Shown: positions 20,550 through 29,617, counted from the stretch's first letter. The stretch: 64,000 bases of DNA from Thalassospira sp. HF15 (GCF_011806525.1 NZ_JAAVKI010000008.1:62001-126000); one strand, 5' to 3'. Notes: generated by a model from the letters alone, not told the origin. Translations and numbers: made by a program.

Positions 20550-20585
20550 AAAGCCGCCTTGCTCCCTGTTGCAAGGCGGCTTTTT
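20550..20585 (+). terminator. Intrinsic terminator after the oxoprolinase gene
   Basis: AAAGCCGCCTTGC / GCAAGGCGGCTTT around a 9-base loop with a T-run, 75 bases past the stop codon. It closes the DctPQM-oxoprolinase operon. The remainder of the 309-base gap up to 20784 contains no gene I can support. Confidence 0.92.
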
Positions 20586-20784
20586 CTTGATGTTGCCACG
20601 ATCATCCCCAAATGCACTTATCAAAGGGGTTTCTTTCAATATCAAAGACATTGCCATTGAGGCCCGTGCCCAAATCAGGGATGATCAAGGCATTGTTGCT
20701 ATCAAGACCGGGGTGTTGTTGCCTGCCCGTAGGTGATCGTCCGGGATTAGTAAAGTCGGTCTGAACAGACAGAATGAGAGCACC

Positions 20785-22461
20785 GTGAAATTCTTCATAT
20801 TGAATCAGCGCTATTTCGTGATCACCAGTGTTTTTGTCCTGGCACTCGCATCGATGATTGCGGCGCTGTCGGTTGACAGTTGGTTCTGGGTTCCGGCGAC
20901 GCTTTTCGGGGCGCTTATGCTGGTTGGTTTTCATGACCTTTATCAGAACAAGCACTCCATCCTGCGCAACTACCCGATCAGTGCGCATATCCGCTTTATC
21001 CTTGAAAGCTTCCGTCCTGAAATCCGCCAATACCTGCTTGAAAGCGATCAGGATGAAATCCCGTTCAGCCGTCAGGAACGCGGGCTTGTTTATCAGCGCG
21101 CCAAAGGTGCCGAAGACAAACGCCCGTTCGGCACGATCGCCGAAGTCTATAAATCCGGCTATTCCTGGCTTACCCATTCGGTGGCACCCAAGCACATAAC
21201 AGACACCAATTTCCGGGTGCGCGTCGGTGGCCCGCACTGCAAGCAGCCCTATGATTGCAGCCTTTATAATATCTCGGCCATGAGTTTTGGCGCCCTGTCA
21301 GGCAATGCGATCCTGGCGCTGAACAAGGGGGCCAAGAAGGGCGGCTTTGCCCATGATACCGGCGAAGGCAGTATTTCACGCTATCACCGTGAAGGTGGGG
21401 GCGACCTGATCTATCAGGTGGCGTCGGGCTATTTCGGGGCGCGCAACGAAGACGGTACGTTTTCCGAGGAAAAATTTGCCAAAACCGCGGCCGAAACGCA
21501 GGTCAAAATGATCGAGGTCAAGCTGAGCCAGGGGGCGAAACCCGGCCATGGCGGGATGCTGCCTGCTGCGAAAATAACCCCTGAAATTGCCGAGGCGCGC
21601 GGCATCCCGATGGGGCAGGATTGCGTTTCGCCTGCGGCACACAGTGCCTTTTCAACCCCGATTGGCCTGATGGAATTCATCGGTCGGTTGCGTGATCTTT
21701 CGGGCGGCAAGCCGGTTGGGTTCAAACTTTGTATTGGCCACCGTCGCGAATTCATGTCGATCATCAAGGCGATGCTCAAAACCGGCATTACCCCGGATTT
21801 CATCGTTGTTGATGGCAAGGAAGGCGGCACCGGTGCGGCCCCGGTCGAGTTCGCCAATCATGTCGGCATGCCGATGCAGGAAGGCCTGACCTTTGTTCAT
21901 AATGCCCTGCGCGGGGCGGGTATCCGCGATCAGATCAAGATCGGGGCAGCAGGCAAAATCGTCTCGGCCTTTGATATCGCCCGTACACTGGCCCTTGGTG
22001 CCGATTGGGTGAATGCCGCGCGTGGTTTCATGTTTGCTCTTGGCTGCATTCAGGCCCAAAGCTGTCATACTAACTGCTGCCCGGTCGGGATCGCGACACA
22101 GGATAAAATCCGCCAGCGCGCCCTTCATCCCGGTGACAAAAGCGAACGTGTTGCCCGCTTCCACAAAAACACCATGCATGCTCTGGCTGAAATCACCGGC
22201 GCTGCCGGTTTGACCGACCCGCGTAAATTCATGCCCTATCACTTCATGGTGCGCCAGAAAGACAACGAATTCATCGATGGCAACGAAGCGTATCCCTACC
22301 TGCCCGAAGGCTTCCTGATCTCAGGCGAAGAGATCGACGAACTTCATGACTGGCATTCGCGCTGGGAACGTGCGTCACCGGAAACCTTCGATCCCAAGGA
22401 AATCCCGTTCGGGCCCTATAAACGGGCAAAGGCCATTGCGGGAGAAAAAGCTGCGCAATAG
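20785..22461 (+). CDS. FMN-binding glutamate synthase-family protein, membrane-anchored
   Basis: 558 residues from a GTG start (gaatgagag upstream). Two N-terminal hydrophobic segments (about 8-30 and 33-50) are followed by the GltB synthase-domain fold: SAMSFGALSGNAILALNKGAKKGG, the KPGHGGMLPAAK flavin loop, VDGKEGGTGAAP, and an iron-sulfur segment with CIQAQSCHTNCCPVG, matching the 3Fe-4S site of glutamate synthase. The amidotransferase domain is missing, as in stand-alone members whose substrates are mostly unknown. It lies behind the oxoprolinase terminator, so it has its own promoter; a role in glutamate handling near a glutamate-forming enzyme is only an inference. Confidence 0.88.
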   Translation: MKFFILNQRYFVITSVFVLALASMIAALSVDSWFWVPATLFGALMLVGFHDLYQNKHSILRNYPISAHIRFILESFRPEIRQYLLESDQDEIPFSRQERGLVYQRAKGAEDKRPFGTIAEVYKSGYSWLTHSVAPKHITDTNFRVRVGGPHCKQPYDCSLYNISAMSFGALSGNAILALNKGAKKGGFAHDTGEGSISRYHREGGGDLIYQVASGYFGARNEDGTFSEEKFAKTAAETQVKMIEVKLSQGAKPGHGGMLPAAKITPEIAEARGIPMGQDCVSPAAHSAFSTPIGLMEFIGRLRDLSGGKPVGFKLCIGHRREFMSIIKAMLKTGITPDFIVVDGKEGGTGAAPVEFANHVGMPMQEGLTFVHNALRGAGIRDQIKIGAAGKIVSAFDIARTLALGADWVNAARGFMFALGCIQAQSCHTNCCPVGIATQDKIRQRALHPGDKSERVARFHKNTMHALAEITGAAGLTDPRKFMPYHFMVRQKDNEFIDGNEAYPYLPEGFLISGEEIDELHDWHSRWERASPETFDPKEIPFGPYKRAKAIAGEKAAQ

Positions 22462-22490
22462 CGAGAGACAAAAACTCGGATAAACAACAC

Positions 22491-22520
22491 AAAGCCCGGC
22501 TGCAAAAGCAGCCGGGCTTT
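22491..22520. terminator. Bidirectional terminator between glutamate synthase-like gene and yjhX
   Basis: Perfect 13-bp stem AAAGCCCGGCTGC / GCAGCCGGGCTTT with an AAAA loop and A/T flanks on both sides, serving both converging genes. Confidence 0.9.
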
Positions 22521-22524
22521 GCTG

Positions 22525-22782
22525 TTAGCGTTGACACAGTTCTGCGCGGACCGCCAGCAATCCTTCCCGGGTAATGCGATAGGGTGCACCCCCTTGTGAG
22601 CGGATAAAACGGCGTTTGCGCAGTTTCTTGAAGACATCAAGGGTACAAGCGGTCAGAAACCAGCCGTCGCGTGTAATGCAATCTGCTTCAAGAACATGGT
22701 TTTTGTCGTCCTTAATCACTTTGATCAGGCCGCCTTGCGCGAGTGCATGCAACACGCGCTGTTCATTTTTTGAAATATTCAT
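22525..22782 (-). CDS. yjhX: YjhX-family protein (putative topoisomerase I-inhibiting toxin)
   Basis: 85 residues, the size of the YjhX/UPF0386 family. The characteristic pattern is present: MNISKNEQRVLHALAQGG, a central DCITRDGWFLTACTLDVFKKLRKRRFI and PYRITREGL. It resembles a compact winged helix. E. coli YjhX (TopAI) inhibits topoisomerase I and is neutralised by YjhQ, a GNAT-type protein encoded beside it. Here the next gene upstream on the same strand is also a GNAT gene, but 252 bases away. The ribosome site is weak. Many alphaproteobacterial members lie without a partner, so toxicity is not certain. Confidence 0.8.
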   Translation of the reverse strand: MNISKNEQRVLHALAQGGLIKVIKDDKNHVLEADCITRDGWFLTACTLDVFKKLRKRRFIRSQGGAPYRITREGLLAVRAELCQR

Positions 22783-23034
22783 CGGTCAAAGTCCGAAAAC
22801 CAGCAAGTAGAGAGGTTTCCGATCGGGACAGGCACAACAGTACCGGTCACGCACACCCGATTAGTGGTCGGGCAGGCGGTCCAATCTGCTGATCAGCGGT
22901 CTGGAAGTCGGGCCGGTCCAACAAATTGGAACAGGCTCTTGGCTGTCAAACCGCGATCAGCGGCTGTGCCGGGACTCTGACATAAAATCTCCGAGTAAGG
23001 TTCGGACGCAAATTTGTCCGATTGCGCGCATTTG
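22783..23034 (-). other. Intergenic stretch with several short inverted repeats
   Basis: 252 bases between the GNAT and yjhX genes. It is rich in small hairpins (cccga/tcggg near 22857-22873, tccaa/ttgga near 22917-22930) and the word gatcagcgg occurs twice. It could be a structured leader or small RNA; no known RNA family is recognised. Confidence 0.3.
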
Positions 23035-23511
23035 TCAAGCCGCGCGCTGCATTTCGATCATTGGTATTTTATGGTCATTGACCGGGCCGGTAACCATGAA
23101 ACCGAATTTGCGGTAAAACGCCTTGGCGCGTTCATTGGTGACCGGTACGGTCAGGCGCACATTGCCGCGTACCCCGCTTTCAGCCAAGGCATCAAGGGCG
23201 GCAATCATAAGCGCCTTGCCGACACCGCCGCCTTGGGCAGACGGATCAACCACGATCCAGCAGATTTCGGGCGCATCGTGGATGGCGACAACATAGCCCA
23301 ACGCAACATCATCACGTGTCGCGATATAGACAGAGTGATTGTCAGACGGAACACCTGCCAAAAACGCATCAATCGCCGTTTCGATCAAGTTATGCGCATA
23401 GGCTTTCGTTGTCTCATCAACGTTCTCGGCAAGACAACCGACCTCAATTGTGCGCTCCGAAATCGCACGCACATCAGGAAGGTCGTCTGTGGTACCTTTG
23501 CGTATCTGCAT
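23035..23511 (-). CDS. GNAT-family N-acetyltransferase
   Basis: 158 residues with the full GNAT core: N-terminal MQIRKGTTDDLPDVRAISERT, the strand pair ALGYVVAIHDAPEICWIVVDPSAQGGGVGKALM containing the acetyl-CoA loop QGGGVGKA, and the late VPVTNERAKAFYRKFGF motif. Acceptor unknown; the enzyme is cytoplasmic. It is on the same strand as, and upstream of, yjhX, an arrangement reminiscent of the E. coli yjhQ-yjhX pair in which YjhQ is also GNAT-like. The ribosome site before the ATG is weak. Confidence 0.88.
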   Translation of the reverse strand: MQIRKGTTDDLPDVRAISERTIEVGCLAENVDETTKAYAHNLIETAIDAFLAGVPSDNHSVYIATRDDVALGYVVAIHDAPEICWIVVDPSAQGGGVGKALMIAALDALAESGVRGNVRLTVPVTNERAKAFYRKFGFMVTGPVNDHKIPMIEMQRAA

Positions 23512-23665
23512 GAGACAAACTCTAAGTCATTGTTCTTTTGGGTCAGACCCTTTGACTTGAGTTTCACCCAAAAAGAATACCGGGAGGTTAATGCCACGCA
23601 GCCGCCAAAGGCCGGAGTGGCGTTTTTAATAACCTGGTGTGACTTGGTTTGGGATTGGCAGGCCG

Positions 23666-24667
23666 TTATTTGCGCCGGATTTTCTTGTCGCGATACATCT
23701 CAAGATCCGCCACTGCCATCATGTCTTCAAGGCTTTTATCAAGCGGCTCGAAGAAGACCGATGCCCCGGAACTGATTTGTGGTGTTTCGTGGATTGGCGA
23801 TTTTGAATTCGGCACGGTCAGCTTGACGTGATCAAGGGCGTTGCGCACCCGGGTGACGATTGTTGTCAGATCACCGCGATTGCGCACATAACCCAGAACG
23901 GCAAATTCATCCCCGCCGATGCGTCCGCAAATATCGACTTCACGGATGCTCTCGGTGATCGCCTTGCCAACTGCGCGCAGGGCGGCATCCCCGGCAGCAT
24001 GACCGTAATTGTCATTCCAGTGTTTCATGTCATCAAGATCGATAAAGATAATCCCGATATTGTGATGATACCGTTTGGCAATGCGGATTTTCTGGTGCGC
24101 CAGCATTTCAAACCCGGCACGATTGTTCATGCCGGTCAGGGGGTCTGTCATCGACAGGTTGCGCATGACTTCGTACTGCTCGTACAGGCGCAAGTCGCCT
24201 TCGATCAGATCGCGAAAGACCTCCATCAATTCTTGCAGGGTGTTTTCATATTGCGTGGCTTTGGTGTCAAAAACGCAAAGTGTTCCGAAAACATCGCCGT
24301 TTGGCCATAACAGCGGCACACCGAAATAGGAAACAAACCCCGCTTCGGTCAGTTCGGTATTATCGGCCCATTCGGCTTTGCCGGTGGCATCGGCTTCATA
24401 GAAGGCGTGCTTTGTTTCGACCACGCGACGGCAATAGATGTTGCAGTCCAAAGGCTGCGGCTTTTTGGAAACCTTGGGAAATGGGTTTTCGGGGTTCCGG
24501 CTTGTCAGGGCCTCACGAAAACCGATTTTTCCGTTATATTCGACGACATAACCGGCTCTGGCACCAAGAAGCTGTGTCATCAGGTCGACAACACGCTGCC
24601 ATTTCTCAAGCGACGCCTTCATGGCATCGTCCTGACTGATCCAGTCAACTTTCCTAAGCAAGACCAT
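23666..24667 (-). CDS. GAF-GGDEF diguanylate cyclase
   Basis: 333 residues from the ATG at 24667, which has aaagg 8 bases upstream; an earlier ATG at 24721 lacks a ribosome site and overlaps a TATAAT. A GAF-like sensor domain covers roughly residues 20-150 (GFVSYFGVPLLWPNGDVFGTLCVFD), followed by a helix and the GGDEF domain with an intact GGDEF active site. The inhibitory I-site RxxD (REVD) sits exactly five residues upstream. It makes cyclic di-GMP from GTP and should be product-inhibited. No transmembrane segment, so it senses something in the cytoplasm. Confidence 0.9.
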   Translation of the reverse strand: MVLLRKVDWISQDDAMKASLEKWQRVVDLMTQLLGARAGYVVEYNGKIGFREALTSRNPENPFPKVSKKPQPLDCNIYCRRVVETKHAFYEADATGKAEWADNTELTEAGFVSYFGVPLLWPNGDVFGTLCVFDTKATQYENTLQELMEVFRDLIEGDLRLYEQYEVMRNLSMTDPLTGMNNRAGFEMLAHQKIRIAKRYHHNIGIIFIDLDDMKHWNDNYGHAAGDAALRAVGKAITESIREVDICGRIGGDEFAVLGYVRNRGDLTTIVTRVRNALDHVKLTVPNSKSPIHETPQISSGASVFFEPLDKSLEDMMAVADLEMYRDKKIRRK

Positions 24668-24719
24668 CGCAAGTGCCTTTGTCCGAAGCCGATCAGTCAA
24701 CCTGACCGTCCAAATATAC

Positions 24720-24725
24720 ATTATA
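24720..24725 (-). promoter_or_regulatory. Candidate -10 element of the diguanylate cyclase gene
   Basis: A perfect TATAAT on the minus strand (ATTATA on the given strand), preceded by TG-less sequence and no good -35 hexamer. It overlaps the first in-frame ATG, which argues for the downstream start at 24667. Confidence 0.35.
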
Positions 24726-24950
24726 GCATAGTACTATTAGGACTATCGGAAACGTCTTAACAAAATGCTTTCACTTCAACATCTTGATTGGATGCCTTTA
24801 ATCTTTTGTATAGTCGTGAGAGATTATACCGCTTCGGTCGATTTCAAGTGCGATTGTCGTGTTTTTGCCCCTTTTTCTTGCGAATGAATTCCACAGGTTC
24901 CAAACTTGCTCGATAAACCCGATTAATTCAGAAAAACAGGAGACGCCCGG

Positions 24951-25658
24951 ATGGCAGACGTGATCGATTATACAATCCATGGCGAAGAGATGCAGTTGGT
25001 TGAAGTCGAACTCGACCCGGGCGAGGGAGTTCGGGCCGAGGCCGGAGCCATGATGTATATGGGCGATGGCATTGCCATGCAGACAGGAACCGGCGGCGGC
25101 CTGTTTTCCGGGTTCAAGCGCATGCTGACTGGCGAGGGGTTCTTTATCACAAGCTTCGTCCATGAAGGGTCGGGCAAGGGGCATGTTGCCTTTGCCGCGC
25201 CCTATCCGGGCAAGGTGGTGCCGCTTGATCTGACCGAACATGGTGGCGAGATCATCTGTCAGAAGGATGCGTTTCTGTGCGCAGCTGCGGGCATTGATAT
25301 CGACATCGCCTTTTCCAAAAAACTCGGTGCCGGACTGTTTGGTGGCGAAGGCTTTATCCTGCAACGTCTGAGCGGTGATGGCATGGCCTTCATGCATGCC
25401 GGGGGCACGATCATTCGCAAGGACCTTCAGCCGGGCCAAACTCTGCGCGTGGATACCGGTGCGCTGGTGGCCATGACGCCATCCGTTGACTATTCGATCA
25501 AGTTTGTTGGTGGTTTCACCAATGCGCTGTTTGGCGGTGAAGGGCTTTTTGTTACCACCCTCGAAGGGCCGGGGACTGTGTGGCTGCAAAGCCTGCCATT
25601 CTCGCGTCTGGCCGATCGGATTGCGGCTGCCCTGCCGCAGGATCGCAACAAGGGCTAG
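24951..25658 (+). CDS. AIM24/TIGR00266-family protein
   Basis: 235 residues, typical length. It has the repeated beta-rich pattern of the family: [41 protein letters not shown], then a second set [19 protein letters not shown] and [25 protein letters not shown]. These proteins form a trimeric double-stranded beta-barrel; the bacterial function is unknown, and the yeast relative AIM24 affects mitochondrial inner-membrane organisation. Good ribosome site (caggag). No signal peptide. Stand-alone gene flanked by gaps of more than 220 bases. Confidence 0.88.
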   Translation: MADVIDYTIHGEEMQLVEVELDPGEGVRAEAGAMMYMGDGIAMQTGTGGGLFSGFKRMLTGEGFFITSFVHEGSGKGHVAFAAPYPGKVVPLDLTEHGGEIICQKDAFLCAAAGIDIDIAFSKKLGAGLFGGEGFILQRLSGDGMAFMHAGGTIIRKDLQPGQTLRVDTGALVAMTPSVDYSIKFVGGFTNALFGGEGLFVTTLEGPGTVWLQSLPFSRLADRIAAALPQDRNKG

Positions 25659-25918
25659 AACTGACCCCAATACCGTTTTGTGGTGTTCAAGGTGGCGGGG
25701 GTATCGCCAAAATCAGGCGCTATGCGATATTCCCGCATCCTTTGCAGATCCCCACAGCGACAATTTTTTGCAATTCGTGGGCAAAAGGTAATACCAATTC
25801 CGGGCATCACGGCGTAGGGTGTCTGCCAAATTTCTGTCCGGTGCTGTCTTCCCCCACAGTTCAAGGCCGCAGCCGGACGACCGCCATCAGGACCACACAG
25901 GCCGAAAGAGTAAACATC

Positions 25919-27322
25919 ATGTCAGTTCGTCAGTATGAACGTATCGAAACCCCGGAAAGTCTGATCAGCGCCTTGCGCGAGATACTTGGTGATCGCCTTT
26001 CAACGGCCGCATCCGTGCTTGAACAGCATGGCAAGGATGAAAGCTGGCACGAGTCATCCCCGCCCGATGCGGTGGTGTTTGCGCATTCGACCGAGGAAGT
26101 GGCTGAGGTGGTAAAGCTGTGTGCAGCTCATGATGTACCGATTGTGCCGTTTGGCACCGGATCGTCGCTTGAGGGCCATGTCGCGGCACTTCGCGGTGGG
26201 ATTTGCATCGACGTGTCGCAAATGAACCAGATCCTTGAGGTCAATAACGAGGATCTTGATTGCCGCGTTCAGGCCGGTGTGACCCGCGAACAACTAAATG
26301 ACCATTTGCGCGATACCGGTTTGTTCTTCCCGATTGATCCGGGTGCGAATGCCTCCATCGGCGGCATGACCGCGACCCGTGCATCCGGGACCAATGCAGT
26401 GCGCTATGGCACCATGCGTGAAAACGTGTTGAGCCTGACCGTCGTCACCCCGGATGGTAAAATCATCAAGACCGCCAACCGTGCGCGGAAATCATCGGCG
26501 GGCTATGACCTGACCCGGCTGTTTGTTGGCTCCGAAGGCACGCTTGGTGTGATTACGGAAATCGGTTTGAAGCTTTATGGTATCCCAGAGGCAATGTCGG
26601 CGGCTGTTTGTTCTTTCCCGACAGTCGAAGACGCGGTTAATACCGTCATCCTGACCATTCAGGCCGGTATTCCTGTGGCGCGTATTGAATTCCTTGATCC
26701 GTTACAGGTGCGCGCGGTCAACAACTACTCCAAGCTGGACCACAAAGAAGCGCCGACCCTGTTCTTTGAATTCCACGGTACTGAAGCCGGTGTGAAGGAA
26801 CAGGCAGAGTTCGTGCAATCGGTCGCCGAGGAATTTGGTGCGGAGGAATTCCAGTGGGCCACCCGCCAGGAAGACCGCAACAAGCTTTGGGCTGCACGTC
26901 ACAAGGCCTATTATGCGTCCTTGCAGCTTGAACCGGGGAAGGCTGGCATGCCGACTGATGTTTGTGTACCGATTTCAAAACTGGCCGAGGCGATTTCTGA
27001 AACGCGCGCCGATTGCGATGCCAGCCCGTTGACCTGCACGATCATTGGCCATGTCGGCGATGGTAACTTCCATACCCTGATCCTGCTGGATCCCGAAGAT
27101 CCGGCCCAGATGGAAGAGGCCAACCGTCTGCACAAGCGGATGGTCGAACGCGCACTTAAACTGGGTGGTACCTGCACGGGTGAGCATGGCATTGGCTATG
27201 GCAAGCTTGATTTCATGGTGACCGAGCATGGCGAAGACACCATTGCGATGATGCGCGCGATCAAAAATGCAATTGATCCCAAAGGTCTGATGAATCCGGG
27301 CAAGCTGATCCCCGGTCTTTGA
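25919..27322 (+). CDS. FAD-linked oxidase, GlcD / D-lactate dehydrogenase type
   Basis: 467 residues from ATG 25919 (gaaagag upstream); the frame runs open further upstream, but that part looks non-coding. The N-terminal FAD_binding_4 domain holds PFGTGSSLEGHVAALRGG and DPGANASIGGMTATRASGTN; the C-terminal oxidase domain holds the GHVGDGNFH metal/substrate loop and GGTCTGEHGIG. This is the VAO fold of cytochrome-linked D-lactate dehydrogenases and glycolate oxidase subunit D. No GlcE or GlcF gene follows, so a single-subunit D-2-hydroxyacid dehydrogenase feeding electrons to the respiratory chain is more likely. Exact substrate unknown. Confidence 0.88.
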   Translation: MSVRQYERIETPESLISALREILGDRLSTAASVLEQHGKDESWHESSPPDAVVFAHSTEEVAEVVKLCAAHDVPIVPFGTGSSLEGHVAALRGGICIDVSQMNQILEVNNEDLDCRVQAGVTREQLNDHLRDTGLFFPIDPGANASIGGMTATRASGTNAVRYGTMRENVLSLTVVTPDGKIIKTANRARKSSAGYDLTRLFVGSEGTLGVITEIGLKLYGIPEAMSAAVCSFPTVEDAVNTVILTIQAGIPVARIEFLDPLQVRAVNNYSKLDHKEAPTLFFEFHGTEAGVKEQAEFVQSVAEEFGAEEFQWATRQEDRNKLWAARHKAYYASLQLEPGKAGMPTDVCVPISKLAEAISETRADCDASPLTCTIIGHVGDGNFHTLILLDPEDPAQMEEANRLHKRMVERALKLGGTCTGEHGIGYGKLDFMVTEHGEDTIAMMRAIKNAIDPKGLMNPGKLIPGL

Positions 27323-27352
27323 AATCATCAGACTAATAGGGTTATCTAATTG

Positions 27353-27381
27353 AAAACGGGGCATTCTGCCCCGTTTTTTTG
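27353..27381 (+). terminator. Terminator after the FAD-linked oxidase gene
   Basis: AAAACGGGGCA / TGCCCCGTTTT stem with a run of seven T; also lies just past the end of the converging LpxR-type gene. Confidence 0.93.
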
Positions 27382-27389
27382 TTTGCAGA

Positions 27390-28478
27390 TCAGAACCGGA
27401 AGGAAAGCGATAGCGACCCGAATTGATCTGCCCCGCTTTGGGCAGTGAATTCCGGCGTGCGATAGACATGGGTGTAGGTCAGACGGGCCTGATCAATGAT
27501 CACCGCCAGACCAATCTGCAGATCGCCCACCCATGGTTCCTTGTCGACTGAGGCGCTGTTGGCGAACGTACTGCCATCAAGGGTAATGTCGCGCGCTACA
27601 TATCGCCCTGCGAAGCCCGCAAAGACATAACCGCTCAGCGGGAAGCCATCCGTATCGGGCACAAAGAAATCTGATCCCGGCAGGCTGGGCCGAATGCGCG
27701 GAGGGCCGTAATCGGCCGGCAGGTCAAAGCCCATCCGGAACATTGTGCCCAATTCCGCATTGGTAAAGGCATTGCCCAGCGTCAGCGCGCCGTGCGGGGT
27801 GGCGTCAAATTCGACACCCAAAAGATCAGCTTCGAACCAGCCACGATATTTCCGTTCATAGGTCAGGCCAATGATCGGTTCATTCTTGATCTGGTTATCC
27901 CAGCCTTCGGGGTGGGGGCTGTTGATCTGCTTATGGACGAATGACTGCGTTTCATCGGCAAGGGATGCCGGGCCAACCACGCCAAGGGTCAGTTCCAGGG
28001 TATCAATGCGCGAATAGTTGCTGTCCGATCCCTTTTGCTTAAGGCCGGTATCAGACAAAAGCCCGGCAGTGCCATAGAGCATCCCGGCCCACGGACGGTC
28101 GTCCGGCTGGTTCGTAGCTACTGTTATGTCGTCGGGCGTGTACATTGTCTGGCCCAGGGAATAACTGGTGCGAATACGGCCCTCTGACGCAAAGAACGGG
28201 ACTTTCTTGGCAACGTTCAGAAAACTTGCCGGGGCGTTATCTTCTGGTGAGATAAAGGCAAGGCGCACACCATTCGTGTAGTGCTGATCGCTGTTTGTCG
28301 GTGTGAACAGATCGTTCTCGACCGACAATGATACACCCCACTTGTCGTCTGGTGTGCGGGTAGACTGCGGGCCATCTGCCGTATTGGTTTGCGCGTTTGC
28401 GACTTCGACTGTTCCAAGCAATGTTATCATTGCAAACAATGTGGTTTTGGTCGAAATGACAGTTTTTGGCTTGGGCAT
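27390..28478 (-). CDS. LpxR-family lipid A deacylase (outer-membrane beta-barrel)
   Basis: 362 residues with a signal peptide ending in VEVANAQ. Family landmarks: VSLSVENDLFTPTNSDQHYTNGVRL near the mature N-terminus, where the Asn-Asp pair and the YTNG Thr correspond to LpxR active-site residues, and the PDDRPWAGMLYG segment. Alternating hydrophobic strands and a terminal Phe (LSLSFRF) indicate an outer-membrane barrel inserted by BamA. LpxR removes the 3'-acyloxyacyl chain of lipid A; many DUF2219 members are annotated this way without proof. It converges on the FAD oxidase gene and shares the terminator region. Confidence 0.85.
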   Translation of the reverse strand: MPKPKTVISTKTTLFAMITLLGTVEVANAQTNTADGPQSTRTPDDKWGVSLSVENDLFTPTNSDQHYTNGVRLAFISPEDNAPASFLNVAKKVPFFASEGRIRTSYSLGQTMYTPDDITVATNQPDDRPWAGMLYGTAGLLSDTGLKQKGSDSNYSRIDTLELTLGVVGPASLADETQSFVHKQINSPHPEGWDNQIKNEPIIGLTYERKYRGWFEADLLGVEFDATPHGALTLGNAFTNAELGTMFRMGFDLPADYGPPRIRPSLPGSDFFVPDTDGFPLSGYVFAGFAGRYVARDITLDGSTFANSASVDKEPWVGDLQIGLAVIIDQARLTYTHVYRTPEFTAQSGADQFGSLSLSFRF

Positions 28479-28639
28479 CTAAGCTTTTCTCAATAAATCC
28501 GCCGTTTTGTCGGGCTCTTAGTGCAACTTCAATTCTGATTTAGCCCAATTTATGGCGTAGTGTTACACAGTTAATTCTGATTTGCATAATTACCATATAC
28601 GCGCAATGTCGTGGATTGTTTCCATGTGTCGCAATAGAT

Positions 28640-29389
28640 TTATGAAAAATGCGGCTTTGACTTCATGATCGGGCCGCTCTGGTCCAGGTATGCAGTCTGA
28701 AACTCGGCCAGTTCGACCAGTTTGTCGAAGTTATCAAACCGAACTCTCTTCTTTTGAAATGTCAGCAGTTTACGTTCGCGTAACTCGCGTAGAACCCGAT
28801 TGACATGGATCGCGCTAAGGCCGAGTGCATCGGCCAACAAATACTGCGATAACGGGCAAGGATAACCTTCCTCGGATCCGACGCCGATCAGTCGAAGTCT
28901 GGCACCAAGCTCCAGCAGGAAATGAGCTGTTCGCGCAATTGCAGAGCGTCGGCCGATATTGATGAGATGTTCAACAATCATGGCTTCATCGCGCGATGCG
29001 GCCCAAAGAACCGCAGTTGCCAGTCTGGGTGATTTGTTGAAGGCCTCAAACATTTTTCTGGATGAAACTTCGGCGACTGTAACGGCGGTGATTGCTTCGA
29101 AACTATGGTCAGAGGTGCGCAAAAGCAGGCTGCGAAGGCCAAGAAAATCACCCGGAATCTGAAAGTCTATGATCTGCCGAGTGCCGTCGGGCAAAACTTT
29201 GTAAGATGATACCCATCCATTCAGAAGGATAAAGGCATTGTGATGACTTTGTCCCTCGTGGACGATTTCATGACCGGTTTCAAGTTCGATCATTTTTTCA
29301 GGTAACGCACGCAATGCTGCCCACTCGCTGTCATCAAGATCAATGTAGCAGCGTAGTTTGTTAATTACGGATTCTATTGAATATGCCAC
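28640..29389 (-). CDS. Crp/Fnr-family transcriptional regulator
   Basis: 249 residues. An N-terminal cyclic-nucleotide-type beta roll (about 20-135; HEIVHEGQSHHNAFILLNGWVSSYKVLPDG) and a C-terminal HTH_Crp helix-turn-helix (about 165-235; PLSQYLLADALGLSAIHVNRVLRELRERKLL). The N-terminal cysteine cluster of true FNR is absent, so oxygen sensing by an iron-sulfur centre is not expected. The ATG is preceded by aggtgg. The upstream region is AT-rich and carries a short palindrome at 29559-29574. Its targets are not evident from the neighbourhood. Confidence 0.9.
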   Translation of the reverse strand: MAYSIESVINKLRCYIDLDDSEWAALRALPEKMIELETGHEIVHEGQSHHNAFILLNGWVSSYKVLPDGTRQIIDFQIPGDFLGLRSLLLRTSDHSFEAITAVTVAEVSSRKMFEAFNKSPRLATAVLWAASRDEAMIVEHLINIGRRSAIARTAHFLLELGARLRLIGVGSEEGYPCPLSQYLLADALGLSAIHVNRVLRELRERKLLTFQKKRVRFDNFDKLVELAEFQTAYLDQSGPIMKSKPHFS

Positions 29390-29617
29390 CTATTTGGATT
29401 TCACAATTTATGTTTGTTTTTAACATCATATGTAATTAATCAATTTAAAATAACCATATCCCATTTTTGTGGTTTTTATATATATCGATAATAAATTTAT
29501 TCAGCATTATGAAATAACGTAACTCTGAATTTGCAAATAATTTGAAGATGGAATCTTAAATATCCGGGGATATTGAAACGCAATTTGCCGATTCATTTTC
29601 TGTTATTTACAAATTAA
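29390..29617. other. AT-rich upstream region of the Crp/Fnr gene
   Basis: About 230 bases of strongly AT-rich DNA with no gene. It contains one 16-bp palindrome, AATATCC-GG-GGATATT (29559-29574), possibly an operator. With the terminator beyond it, this makes up the 318-base gap. Confidence 0.4.

Noticed and set aside
25580-25918. N-terminal extension of the FAD-linked oxidase
   Set aside because: Frame is open, but sequence lacks coding bias and the ATG at 25919 has the ribosome site and matches the family N-terminus.
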